Positions 33,745 through 41,399 are shown, counted from the stretch's first letter. The stretch is 64,000 nt of DNA from Franconibacter pulveris DSM 19144 (GCA_000621185.1 JHYZ01000016.1:62001-126000); one strand, 5' to 3'. The notes: a model not told the origin generated them from the sequence alone. Program-made: numbers and translations.

Positions 33745-35730
33745 TTATGCGGCCTGCTCTTCAGCAGAACACATTTCAGGCAGATTAGCCCGCACCAGAG
33801 CTTCGGCAAACGGCGGCGGCACGGCGTTCCCGCAACGCGCAACCTGCTTGTCTTTCGCGTAGCGCTGGCCGGTGTAGTCGCGGTCAATGATGTACCACTC
33901 CGGGAAGCCCTGGGCGCGGTAGAGTTCATGCGGTTGCAGCATTCGCATGCCGATATCAACGATGCGATAAACCACACCGTCGACCGTCACCAGTCCGTCG
34001 CAATCCTCGCAGCAGTATTGCCGCAAGAATGCCAGCACCTCCTGTGCGCGCTGTTCGTCATATTCGCTTACCGCCAGGTGAGTTTCGACCTCACCGACAT
34101 GCAGGCCACCAGCGGTTAAGCCCGGCGCGGGAGCATCAACGACACGGCCGTCGCGGCAGGTACCGCGCAGCATAACCAGATGTGAAGTAACCAGACCGTG
34201 GTGATCGGTAGTTGTTACCGTATGCGCCGGCGCATCCATGGCCGCACCCGGCCCGGTGTAATTTCCGCCAAAATGTTTAACCAGGTTCGCCGCGACGAGC
34301 CCAAATTTATTGCCACCGGCAGTTATCGTGCCCAGCGGCTTTTCAAGCTGAAGAACGCGAGGGGCCTGGCCTTCCCTTTCGCCGTAGCCCATCTGGATCA
34401 GCGTTGAAGTTACCAGCTGCGATTTACCACCACCGCCAGCGGTGACCGTAGCGCTCGGCTCGTCCGCCCGGTGCCCGATGCTATTGCCAAACTGCCGGGC
34501 GATAACCGGCGCCACCACACAGGCACAGGACTGTTTCAGGATAGTGCGAGCTGGCTTATCCAGTGGGCGCGGTTTCGCCTGGTACTCGCTGCCACCATTG
34601 CCAGCCATAAACGGCGCCAGCGCTGCTTCGACCAGTCCCAGAGCGTGCCCGTTGCCGCCCGGGCGCCGGGATGTGCCCGCAGTGACTGTGGGAACCGGCC
34701 CGGTAACTTCCTGCCCTGTAGCGCCGGTGCGGAACTTCGTCAGGTGCGGTACAGCAATCGCGTAGCCATGTGTTTTGGTGATGGTCTGCAGCGGTGCGCT
34801 CAATGCCTGCCCTCGGAAGCAGTCGTATTTGCCTTTCGTGGTAGTGTGGTTGCACTTCACGATAAACGGCGAAGCGTTATCCAGAACGAAGCGCTGCACG
34901 CCGCGGGCGATGCGCTTGAGGGTGTTTTCAGCCAGTGGCTTCTTGCGATCGAAAATAGACGGGCAATCCAGCGACCAGTCGATACACTCCGCCGCAGTGC
35001 GCCATGGTGCTAGCTGGCCAGCCAGTACCGCTGCAGATTTCGGGTCACCGTGGGATGCCTCCGGCCAGACGATAGGCTGCCCGTCTCGCCGCATCACCAT
35101 AAAGAATCTTTTACGAATCGTCGGCGCGCCGTAGTCACAGGCTCGTAGCTCGCGATAATCAACTTCATAGCCCAGCCCGGAAACCAGTTGCAGTGCCTGC
35201 TCGCTGTCTGGCGATAGTTCCAAAAATTCGCAGCATTCCATCAGTGCCGGATGATCCGCCGGGATGCCAGTAGTAAGTATTCCGACGAACGCCTGGAATG
35301 TTTCGCCGATGCGCGCCGGGTCTGGACGCATTTCGGAAGCCAGCAAAGGGCCCCACGTTTTAAACTCTTCGACGTTTTCCAACATCATTACGCGCGGGCC
35401 GACATCCAAAGCCCAACGAATGACGATCCACGCAAGGCCGCGTATCGCCTTCTCAACGGGTTTTGCACCCTTAGCCTTGGAGAAATGGCGGCAGTCAGGC
35501 GAGAACCAGGCTAACCCCACCCGGCGCCCAGCGGTCGCGATTTTTGGTCTTACCTCATAAACCGATTCGCAGTAGTGCAGTGTATCCGGGTGGTTCGTGG
35601 TGTGCATAGCAACAGCGTTAGGGTCATGGTTAATCGCGATATCCACGCTGCGGCCAATCGCCATTTCAATGCCAGTAGAGGCGCCACCGCCGCCCGCAAA
35701 GTTATCAACGATAATTTCTGTAAGATTCAC
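33745..35730 (-). CDS. Phage DNA cytosine-5 methyltransferase with a repeat-built recognition region
   Basis: The GTG at 35730 (VNLTEIIVDNFAGGGGASTG) is favoured because it overlaps the upstream stop; the product has 661 residues. Motif I is DNFAGGGGAS. Motif IV reads SPDCRHFSKAKG near residue 80, with the catalytic Cys kept but the usual PPCQ changed to PDCR. Motif VI is MLENVEEF near 117. Motifs IX/X (CGNAVPPPFAEAL) lie near 640. Between them is a long region with about six copies of a P-x-x-T-[VI]-T-x-G unit, an unusual target-recognition part. No restriction gene is adjacent. It likely protects phage DNA against host restriction. Confidence 0.88.
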   Translation of the reverse strand: MNLTEIIVDNFAGGGGASTGIEMAIGRSVDIAINHDPNAVAMHTTNHPDTLHYCESVYEVRPKIATAGRRVGLAWFSPDCRHFSKAKGAKPVEKAIRGLAWIVIRWALDVGPRVMMLENVEEFKTWGPLLASEMRPDPARIGETFQAFVGILTTGIPADHPALMECCEFLELSPDSEQALQLVSGLGYEVDYRELRACDYGAPTIRKRFFMVMRRDGQPIVWPEASHGDPKSAAVLAGQLAPWRTAAECIDWSLDCPSIFDRKKPLAENTLKRIARGVQRFVLDNASPFIVKCNHTTTKGKYDCFRGQALSAPLQTITKTHGYAIAVPHLTKFRTGATGQEVTGPVPTVTAGTSRRPGGNGHALGLVEAALAPFMAGNGGSEYQAKPRPLDKPARTILKQSCACVVAPVIARQFGNSIGHRADEPSATVTAGGGGKSQLVTSTLIQMGYGEREGQAPRVLQLEKPLGTITAGGNKFGLVAANLVKHFGGNYTGPGAAMDAPAHTVTTTDHHGLVTSHLVMLRGTCRDGRVVDAPAPGLTAGGLHVGEVETHLAVSEYDEQRAQEVLAFLRQYCCEDCDGLVTVDGVVYRIVDIGMRMLQPHELYRAQGFPEWYIIDRDYTGQRYAKDKQVARCGNAVPPPFAEALVRANLPEMCSAEEQAA

Positions 35731-36482
35731 GCGTAGTTCTCCATTGCGACGGCCAGCGAACGGGCAGCGGTGACTATTGCCGGTACCGGCATTTTTTCGA
35801 GCCACATGCGGTTGATATGATATTTCAGGCGACGCTGGTGGTGCGCTGGGAGTGCCCCGGCGTTTTCTATTTGCGCGTATACCATATTTACTTCGGCAGG
35901 CCAGACCGTTTCAGGCGCATCCAGCAGCAGCAGGCGCTCCAACTCAACAATACGGTTAGTGGCATACTGAAGCAGCGAATCGACGCTGCCTAGTTCATGC
36001 GCTGGCCCGCTTTTAACGAAGCTGATCCAGTGGGTTTTGTCGTTTTTACCCGTCCGTTGCCAGACAGCCGGTTTTTCCGGAGTAAGGGCCACAATCTGGC
36101 TGACGGGGATCTGTACCTCACTCCATTTGAAGATTAGAACGCCGTGTGGCTTCAACACTCGGAATGCCTCTGAGAAGCCGGCTCGCAGATCATCGCGCCA
36201 GGTTTCTGCGTTGAGTTTCCCGTACTTTTTACCCTGCCAGCCATTTGGCCCAACGCGTTCAAGGTGTGGCGGGTCGAAAACGACAACCGAGAATTTCCCA
36301 TCGGTGAACGGCAGCGCCCGAAAATCAGCAACAACATCCGGATCAATAACCAGACTACGACCGTCACACAGCGTGTGCTGCTCGGCGCGGATATCGCTGA
36401 AAACGGCGCGTTCGTCCTGCTTATCACACCAGAACATGCGGCTTCCGCAGCACATATCAAGAATGGTGGCGGTATCTGTCAT
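35727..36482 (-). CDS. Class I SAM-dependent methyltransferase, probably DNA-modifying
   Basis: Predicted 251-residue protein. ILDMCCGSRMFWCDK is an atypical SAM-binding motif I. VVVFDPPHLERVGPNGWQ is a DPP[YFWH] catalytic motif as in amino-methyltransferases (N6-adenine or N4-cytosine). FRVLKPHGVLIFKWSE is the next strand. It overlaps its neighbours by four bases at both ends and is read with the cytosine methyltransferase, giving the phage two orphan methylases. The base and site modified are unknown. Confidence 0.78.
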   Translation of the reverse strand: MTDTATILDMCCGSRMFWCDKQDERAVFSDIRAEQHTLCDGRSLVIDPDVVADFRALPFTDGKFSVVVFDPPHLERVGPNGWQGKKYGKLNAETWRDDLRAGFSEAFRVLKPHGVLIFKWSEVQIPVSQIVALTPEKPAVWQRTGKNDKTHWISFVKSGPAHELGSVDSLLQYATNRIVELERLLLLDAPETVWPAEVNMVYAQIENAGALPAHHQRRLKYHINRMWLEKMPVPAIVTAARSLAVAMENYA

Positions 36483-36832
36483 GCCGCACCGCCTTTGACG
36501 TGGGCGATGGCCTTTCCGGCTATGAAGTGCGCCTCGCTTAGGGTGCTCAGACCTTTTACCGGCTTACCCCACGCGTCAAAGACAGGGTTGGAGCAGCACT
36601 GTGCAAACATTTCTTCGAATGCCTGTTCGTATTTCTCCAGCGCCACCAGTAGTACATCGCACTGCTTCGTCTTTTCGCGCAGCGCAGCCCTGGTAATATC
36701 CAGTTGTGTGGACAGGTCGGAAACCAGCTTTGCAACCTCGATAAAAGGCGCGTCGCTGCCCGCATTCAATTTTTTCGCCAGCGCATGGCCGGCAAGCGCA
36801 AGCGCCAGTTCTTTTCTCTGTGGAACATTCAT
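36479..36832 (-). CDS. Ead/Ea22-like phage protein of unknown function
   Basis: Predicted 117-residue protein with a central heptad-rich coiled coil (VAKLVSDLSTQLDITRAALR) and a C-terminal NPVFDAWGKPVKGLSTLSEA segment resembling ead/Ea22-type early proteins of lambdoid phages. It is translationally coupled to its neighbours. The function is unknown. Confidence 0.55.
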   Translation of the reverse strand: MNVPQRKELALALAGHALAKKLNAGSDAPFIEVAKLVSDLSTQLDITRAALREKTKQCDVLLVALEKYEQAFEEMFAQCCSNPVFDAWGKPVKGLSTLSEAHFIAGKAIAHVKGGAA

Positions 36833-37116
36833 CCTCGGATCCCCGCGTTAATTTTGTTTTGACGGACTTCCTTCAGGCGTTCGTTAAACGTGACCAGTAG
36901 TGAGTTATGGCAGCCGAACGGCAGCTCGGGCTTCAAGCAGAAAATGGTCACACCGTCATCTCGCTTGCTACGCTCGTAAATCCCGTCTTTGAAGCCATTA
37001 CCCAACGAGTTACGAACTGTTGTGAGCTTCGAATTTGTGGCCATAGCAACTTCTTCAGCGGAACACCCAAGGTGAAGTTTCACGTAATCGCGGATAGTTA
37101 ATCTTCTGGTATTCAC
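36829..37116 (-). CDS. Hypothetical phage DNA-binding protein (95 aa)
   Basis: Predicted 95-residue basic protein with a possible winged-helix region: MNTRRLTIRDYVKLHLGCSAE and ATNSKLTTVRNSLGNGFKDG, followed by the strand pair VTIFCLK. It lies in the operon between the replication and methylation genes. No named family is recognised with confidence. Confidence 0.5.
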   Translation of the reverse strand: MNTRRLTIRDYVKLHLGCSAEEVAMATNSKLTTVRNSLGNGFKDGIYERSKRDDGVTIFCLKPELPFGCHNSLLVTFNERLKEVRQNKINAGIRG

Positions 37117-37454
37117 AGTGCCACCCTCCGCTCGAAATAAATAAACTGCTTAACCGCCCCGACGGGCATTTCCAGCTTTTCAGCGATTACAGGCGCGCTC
37201 AGGCCTTCGCTGTGAAGCTGGCGGGCCAGCTCGATATCATTGGTGGGATATTTAGCCGACTGGTGGAATTCGCCACGAAGGTACAGACTGATCCCGAGTT
37301 CGCGCGCTTTGGTGCGCACCGCGGCGCCAGTGCGACCAATAAGATGGCCGATGCGGTCTACCCTCATTCGCCCGGCGCACTGCTCCATGATCATGATTTC
37401 TGCCCGGCACCAGCCGCGGCGTTTGCGAGCGTACTTCGATGATTGCTTAGGCAT
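37113..37454 (-). CDS. Phage protein with two helix-turn-helix-like segments
   Basis: Predicted 113-residue basic protein. Segment one, DRIGHLIGRTGAAVRTKARE, resembles an insertion/assembly HTH. Segment two, LSAPVIAEKLEMPVGAVKQF, is a clear HTH pattern. It sits directly after the P-like replication gene with a one-base overlap. It may be a regulator or DNA-structuring protein; the function is not established. Confidence 0.55.
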   Translation of the reverse strand: MPKQSSKYARKRRGWCRAEIMIMEQCAGRMRVDRIGHLIGRTGAAVRTKARELGISLYLRGEFHQSAKYPTNDIELARQLHSEGLSAPVIAEKLEMPVGAVKQFIYFERRVAL

Positions 37455-38155
37455 TACTTCAATCCTCCGCGCAATCCGAACTTTGCCCGCAGCTCAGCGA
37501 TTTTAGCGAGCCCTTCTTTTTGCCCGACTGGCTTTCCGCCCATTTGCGGCAGCATTGCGCGAGGCTGCTGAATAACTTCGCCGCGATTAATGCGCCCGGC
37601 CATTTTGGCCAGCTCAGATTCGGCTTTCTTCTGCAACTCGGCTGGCGTCCAGTTATTTGCCCGCATGCCGCTGTATAGCGCCGTCACTAGCCAGTAATGC
37701 TCTGCCCTTTCCCACGGATATGCTTCTGGCGCGTCGTAGAATCCCCGGCGTGCGCAATAGTCGTGAACCATAGCCACCAGCTCTGCGGCATCAGGCAGCC
37801 CGGCCTGGTACAAATCACCTTCTTTGCACCAGCTAACAAACTGACCAGGCGAAGGCATGAATGGGCGATCCTGTCGGCGAGCGACCCGCATGCCTGCGTC
37901 AACCTGCGCAATGGTCGTGATGCCGTTCTCTGCAAATGCCAGCAGCCACTGGCGGCGGAAGTCATCAAGGTCAGCCTGGGATTTAAAAACCGACATGCTG
38001 GCCGGGAACGTCACGCGCAGCTGGCGGAAAAGCTCGTTGAAAACTTTTGCGGGCTGCTCATGGCTCTGCTCTGGTTCCTGCTCCGGCAAATCCAGCGCGA
38101 CGCGGCGGAATTGCTCTCGGTCATAGTTACGCAGTTCGGTACCAATGTTTTTCAT
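37454..38155 (-). CDS. Replication protein P-like helicase loader
   Basis: The start at 38155 (MKNIGTELRNYDREQFRRVA) overlaps the O-gene stop (ATGG/TGA arrangement) and gives 233 residues. The segment PAKVFNELFRQLRVTFPASM followed by FRRQWLLAFAENGITT matches the lambda P family. P recruits host DnaB to the O-bound origin. The C-terminal part is Lys/Gln-rich with GLAKIAELRAKFGLRGGLK. Confidence 0.85.
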   Translation of the reverse strand: MKNIGTELRNYDREQFRRVALDLPEQEPEQSHEQPAKVFNELFRQLRVTFPASMSVFKSQADLDDFRRQWLLAFAENGITTIAQVDAGMRVARRQDRPFMPSPGQFVSWCKEGDLYQAGLPDAAELVAMVHDYCARRGFYDAPEAYPWERAEHYWLVTALYSGMRANNWTPAELQKKAESELAKMAGRINRGEVIQQPRAMLPQMGGKPVGQKEGLAKIAELRAKFGLRGGLK

Positions 38156-39183
38156 GGCAACAGGCCCTCCGCCCAGTTGGTGTTGTCGAAATCCAGCGAT
38201 GGTGCGCCGGAATGAGTGGTGTTTGACTTTTGAAGGCGCTGAGTCGTCAGCTTGTCCCATTGCTTACGCAGGCTGGAAGGGCTGAGGATGTTGCTTTTCC
38301 AGAACTCGTCTTTGCTTGCCCATTTCAGCAATTCGCAAATGTCGTAATGGGTGCGGTTGTCCTGAATGCGCATCAGGCGAATGGTATTAGCCCACTCAAC
38401 CCATTTGGGTTCAGACAGACTGGCGTTAACAATCAGCAGCTGCGAATAGATCCAGCGAGCAGCTCTTAAGTCGTCAGCCGTACCCCAGGATTTACCTGAT
38501 GGCGTATAAATTCCGTCGACAGCTTCTGGATGACGAGAGAGAAACTTTTCGGTAGCGGTGTTCCGGGATTCGGAAGAATTCCGGGACGAAGATCCTTTAA
38601 GGTTTTTATTATTGTTATTACCTTGTTGTTCATGATTCTCGGGGAATTGCTCGGGATTATGCTCGGGTAAATGCGTGGCACCACCCCGCAAAGCCGCACC
38701 AATACTGGTCTCGCCATGCGCGGGCTTAAGCTCGGAAATATGCGCGGCTAAATGCGCGGGCAAATCGTCCGTTTTTTGAGCATATTCGGCGTAGTTTGTG
38801 ATGGTTATCACAGTGCCCTTTCGCTTCTCTCCGGCTGTAGAAATCATCCCTTCCCGCTCGAATACTTCCAGCATTCTGTCGACGGCATGTCGGCTTGTTG
38901 GCTTGCCGTTCCTGTCACATAAGTTCAGCCCCAGATCGGCTGATGTGGTTACCAGTTGTCCGGTTTGCAGCGGCCACTGACGCCCTTTAAAGTTCGCAGT
39001 GTATGGCTGGCGGGCGGCATTAAGCAGAAGGTTGTCCCACAGAGTGCGGAGAAAAACGTCCTTCGACCATGACTGCTTGAGTACGCTCCGGTACAACGGG
39101 ATGAATCCGGTCTTCTGGTTTTCCATCCGGTTGCTCCTGACGGCGGAATGCGCCGCAAAATTGGCGTAGGCGACATTTGACAT
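38152..39183 (-). CDS. Replication initiator O-like protein
   Basis: The start at 39183 (MSNVAYANFAAHSAVRSNRM) gives 343 residues. The N-terminal winged-helix domain (FIPLYRSVLKQSWSKDVFLR ... TLWDNLLLNAARQPYT) binds origin repeats in related O proteins. A flexible linker then encodes tetrapeptide repeats (LPAH-LAAH-ISEL-KPAH; LPEH-NPEQ) whose DNA is the iteron array. An Asn/Ser-rich stretch precedes a C-terminal domain that would contact P. The protein overlaps the P gene by four bases. Confidence 0.85.
   Translation of the reverse strand: MSNVAYANFAAHSAVRSNRMENQKTGFIPLYRSVLKQSWSKDVFLRTLWDNLLLNAARQPYTANFKGRQWPLQTGQLVTTSADLGLNLCDRNGKPTSRHAVDRMLEVFEREGMISTAGEKRKGTVITITNYAEYAQKTDDLPAHLAAHISELKPAHGETSIGAALRGGATHLPEHNPEQFPENHEQQGNNNNKNLKGSSSRNSSESRNTATEKFLSRHPEAVDGIYTPSGKSWGTADDLRAARWIYSQLLIVNASLSEPKWVEWANTIRLMRIQDNRTHYDICELLKWASKDEFWKSNILSPSSLRKQWDKLTTQRLQKSNTTHSGAPSLDFDNTNWAEGLLP
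38596..38760. other. Putative phage replication origin: 12-bp iterons plus AT-rich segment inside O
   Basis: Seven copies of [AT][TA]GCKCGGG-type repeats occur at an exact 12-bp pitch in two blocks, starting at 38647, 38659 and 38671, and at 38716, 38728, 38740 and 38752. Typical copies are ATGCTCGGG and ATGCGCGGG. On the O-downstream side lies an AT-rich stretch (38596-38640, including GGTTTTTATTATTGTTATTA). Lambda ori has the same order: iterons within O, then an AT-rich unwinding element. Lambda iterons are longer, so this is a variant. Confidence 0.75.
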
Positions 39184-39309
39184 AGCTATGCCCCTTCCGC
39201 CTGGTGTTTTGAAAATGCCTTTGTCATAATGACCTCGCGATTGCTGCTGTAATTGCACCTGAAGGCCGCCGGTGTTGGCGCACCGCGGCTTTCGCCTCTT
39301 TTAAACCTG

Positions 39310-39858
39310 TCATACTCCCCCCAGCATCGTTGTAACCATCGCCATAAGCGGCGCGGCCAGTTCAGGATCTACGCGGAACATTGAAACTATCCCCTCACTC
39401 ATTTCTTTGAGTTTCTGGTGCTTGGGCGCGTTAAGCATGACGGCCTGTTTTGCTTCGCTGACCTCCTTCTCCATCTCCGCAAGACGGCTCAGAAGGCAAT
39501 CCTGCGGCGCCAGGCGTGCACGAAATACGACGGGTAGCGTCGCCTCAATAGCGGGGTAAAGCAGTTCGATGTTCTGGCGATAACCCGGAGAATCGTCTTT
39601 GTTGTCGAGCCAGCGGAACAACTTCACGTTCCATACGTCGCCGTTGCCTGACACATCCACGCCGGTCAGTTCCAGCGACTCGCAGGCCTCACGGATTTTT
39701 AAGGCGACTGACAGCCGCCCCTCTTCGCCTGCCCAGGCACGCACGGCGGCGCAAATAGCTTTGTGTTTCACGTCTGAGCTATTCGGCTGATTTGTATGAA
39801 ACGGAAATGTCAACCGGCTGGCTGTTACGCTGTTAACCTGTTGATACGAAAGTTCCAT
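39310..39858 (-). CDS. ydaT: YdaT-like protein (toxin/CII-like role) of a Rac-type immunity module
   Basis: Predicted 182-residue protein resembling YdaT of the Rac prophage: HKAICAAVRAWAGEEGRLSV, VKLFRWLDNKDDSPGYRQNI and LLYPAIEATLPVVFRARL. The N-terminal 30 residues are variable. It is the second gene of the leftward operon, where lambda has cII, and follows ydaS by two bases. In E. coli YdaT is a DNA-binding, growth-inhibiting protein. The call rests on family pattern and context. Confidence 0.7.
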   Translation of the reverse strand: MELSYQQVNSVTASRLTFPFHTNQPNSSDVKHKAICAAVRAWAGEEGRLSVALKIREACESLELTGVDVSGNGDVWNVKLFRWLDNKDDSPGYRQNIELLYPAIEATLPVVFRARLAPQDCLLSRLAEMEKEVSEAKQAVMLNAPKHQKLKEMSEGIVSMFRVDPELAAPLMAMVTTMLGGV

Positions 39859-39860
39859 GG

Positions 39861-40079
39861 TTATGGCTCCTGTTTTGGCAAACCATCAGTGGGGTTGGGA
39901 TATAAATCGGGGCGCAGCTCGTGAGGAGTAACACCAGTGGCTTCGAATACCTGAAGAACACGCTCAGCCGGAACACCTTTACGCCGCCAGAGCGATACGG
40001 CCATTTTGGTTACGCCAATTGCTAAGCCCAGCGCACTTGCCGAACCAGATTGGCGAATAGCGTTTTCAATACCAGTCAT
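39861..40079 (-). CDS. ydaS: YdaS-like Cro-type repressor
   Basis: Predicted 72-residue Cro-like protein. The helix-turn-helix ALGLAIGVTKMAVSLWRRKG followed by VPAERVLQVFEATGVTPHEL is typical of YdaS/Cro. Its ATG has GGAGG four bases upstream. It is the first gene of the leftward (pR) operon and faces the racR-like repressor gene across the operator region. Confidence 0.85.
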   Translation of the reverse strand: MTGIENAIRQSGSASALGLAIGVTKMAVSLWRRKGVPAERVLQVFEATGVTPHELRPDLYPNPTDGLPKQEP

Positions 40080-40100
40080 AGGACCTCCTTAAGTGCGACA

Positions 40101-40129
40101 AGTAAATCACAGCTTTACCAATTGGTCAA
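40101..40129 (-). promoter_or_regulatory. pR promoter of ydaS-ydaT with operator site 1
   Basis: On the minus strand TTGACC (40124-40129), 17 bp, then TTTACT (40101-40106). Operator GTAAATCACAGCTTTAC (40102-40118) covers the -10 element and most of the spacer, so a bound repressor would occlude the promoter. Confidence 0.8.
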
Positions 40130-40150
40130 TAAACGCTTGCCTACCCACAG

Positions 40151-40170
40151 GTAAAGCTATGGTTTACAAT
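40151..40170 (+). promoter_or_regulatory. Operator site 2 and -10 of the repressor promoter
   Basis: Operator GTAAAGCTATGGTTTAC (40151-40167) overlaps a -10 hexamer TACAAT (40165-40170). Transcription would start about 7 bp on, at the ATG at 40177, giving a leaderless mRNA as for lambda cI. No Shine-Dalgarno is present before that ATG. No good -35 is seen. Confidence 0.6.
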
Positions 40171-40176
40171 GGCAGA

Positions 40177-40557
40177 ATGAAAAAAGAGCCGAATCAAAGC
40201 CTCGTTGAAAGGCTGACCGAACTGAATGGAAAGGGCTTCTCTAAAACGGAGATGGCTAAGGTTGCTAATGTCAGCAAACAAGCTGTTAGCGGCTGGTTTA
40301 GAACGGGTAAAATCAGCAAAGCCTCAGCTCTGGCCATTGCTGAGGCGGCTGGCGTTTCAGTACCGTGGCTACTTGGCGAAGATGTCAGTGCTAAAGATGG
40401 TCTTAAACCTGACGAACAACGGCTTCTTGAGCTATACAGGCAATTACCGAGCGAAGAGCAACAGAATATGCTCAGAGTTTTTGCTATCCGATTGAAAGAG
40501 CTTGATGAATATTATGAAAAATATATCAAAGGAAGAATTAAGCTCAGCGAAGACTAA
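40177..40557 (+). CDS. RacR-type prophage repressor (no peptidase domain)
   Basis: Predicted 126-residue repressor from the ATG at 40177 (MKKEPNQSLVERLTELNGKG); an ATG at 40159 would add six residues. The N-terminal helix-turn-helix reads SKTEMAKVANVSKQAVSGWF. The C-terminus (LKPDEQRLLELYRQLPSEEQ) is a short dimerisation part. It lacks the S24 self-cleavage domain of lambda cI, like RacR, so induction must work another way. It faces ydaS and is flanked on both sides by matching operators. Confidence 0.85.
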   Translation: MKKEPNQSLVERLTELNGKGFSKTEMAKVANVSKQAVSGWFRTGKISKASALAIAEAAGVSVPWLLGEDVSAKDGLKPDEQRLLELYRQLPSEEQQNMLRVFAIRLKELDEYYEKYIKGRIKLSED

Positions 40558-40609
40558 AATCTAACTTTTAGCCCGGCCATAGTTCCGATCTTTTTTACCC
40601 TCCTCTCCC

Positions 40610-40638
40610 ATCCTGGCTATTTGCCAGGATTTTTTTTG
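40610..40638 (+). terminator. Terminator of the repressor gene
   Basis: A perfect 8-bp stem ATCCTGGC / GCCAGGAT is followed by eight T, 52 bp past the repressor stop. Confidence 0.9.
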
Positions 40639-40665
40639 CCTTAAATCTCCCCTTACCTGTGAAAA

Positions 40666-40728
40666 GTAAAGCTGCGCTGTACTTTTTATCTTGCATTACT
40701 TGACCTTTTGGTAAAGCGGTGATTTACT
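40666..40728 (+). promoter_or_regulatory. pL promoter with two operators, driving the recombination operon
   Basis: TTGACC (40700-40705), 17 bp and TTTACT (40723-40728) repeat the exact hexamers and spacing of pR. Operator GTAAAGCGGTGATTTAC (40711-40727) covers the -10. A second operator with one mismatch, GTAAAGCTGCGCTGTAC, lies at 40666-40682. The promoter reads towards recE-recT. Confidence 0.82.
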
Positions 40729-40820
40729 AAAGCCGTCAATCGCAACACTACCACCCAGGCAGGACGCCCACGAAGTAGCGGCCCGGAGCGTATGAATACC
40801 GGGATGAGGTGGAGAGCTTA

Positions 40821-41009
40821 ATGCGCAGCAGGTTTTTAAAACGTTCCGCCAGCCGGGCGATAACGGCAGAGGATGAGATGGCTACTAACCACCAACAAAT
40901 TCGCAAGGCACAGCGCATGGCTGCATCAGCTGTGTTGTATCGCAACCAGCAGGCATGGGAAGAGGCTAAACGTCTCTTCGCCGTAGCTATCGGGAGGATT
41001 CTTCACTGA
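40821..41009 (+). CDS. Small early phage protein (62 aa)
   Basis: An ATG at 40821 with GGAG six bases upstream encodes a basic 62-residue protein (MRSRFLKRSASRAITAEDEM). A second good start lies at 40878 (MATNHQQIRKAQRMAASAVL, with GGATGAG upstream). It is the first gene after pL. The stop overlaps the next ATG. The function is unknown. Confidence 0.5.
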   Translation: MRSRFLKRSASRAITAEDEMATNHQQIRKAQRMAASAVLYRNQQAWEEAKRLFAVAIGRILH

Positions 41010-41206
41010 TGGGTACGCTTTTCGCTTTAGTGCTCACCATGGGCATGGCCGACGGAAGCTTTGAGGAAATGGTGCTGGGCATATACGAAAGCCAGCAGCA
41101 GTGTGAAGACGCGGCGACAGAGCAGCGCGTTAACGGTGAATGCTATCCCGTTGAGCGCATTATCCACGGTGGTGAAGTTCCTGCCGAAACGTCGGCAAGC
41201 CTTTGA
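41009..41206 (+). CDS. DUF1482-like small phage protein
   Basis: Predicted 65-residue protein (MGTLFALVLTMGMADGSFEE; NGECYPVERIIHGGE) matching the short DUF1482 pattern: a hydrophobic start and two conserved cysteines. Its start overlaps the previous stop. The function is unknown. It is common in lambdoid early left operons. Confidence 0.7.
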   Translation: MGTLFALVLTMGMADGSFEEMVLGIYESQQQCEDAATEQRVNGECYPVERIIHGGEVPAETSASL

Positions 41207-41216
41207 GGGGGAGTTG

Positions 41217-41375
41217 ATGGAAACCAGATGCGCCTATTGCAACAAGCCGGTTCAGCGAAGCGAGGCAGTTAAAAGCACGCTCATCTACTGCAACGGCGCC
41301 CAGCTGGCGCGCAAAGAAAATGAATACTGCTCAAGCCGTTGCGCCGAGCATGACCAGATGGCTCATGAGGCATAA
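41217..41375 (+). CDS. Small zinc-ribbon phage protein
   Basis: A 52-residue protein with two paired cysteine knuckles, METRCAYCNKPVQ and YCSSRCAEHDQMAHEA, preceded by GGGGGAG. The last part resembles the YdaE-type zinc proteins of Rac-like prophages. Probably it binds one zinc ion; the role is unknown. Confidence 0.65.
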   Translation: METRCAYCNKPVQRSEAVKSTLIYCNGAQLARKENEYCSSRCAEHDQMAHEA

Positions 41376-41381
41376 CGCAAA

Positions 41382-41399
41382 AACCCGCCGAAGCGGGTT
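41382..41399. terminator. Hairpin before recE
   Basis: AACCCGC-CGAA-GCGGGTT forms a 7-bp stem with an A-run on its left and no T-run on its right. On the plus strand it is therefore a weak terminator or processing hairpin between the small early genes and recE. Confidence 0.5.

Noticed and set aside
39310-39858. CII activator
   Set aside because: The gene in the CII position fits YdaT by pattern; no CII-like helix-turn-helix tetramer signature is present.
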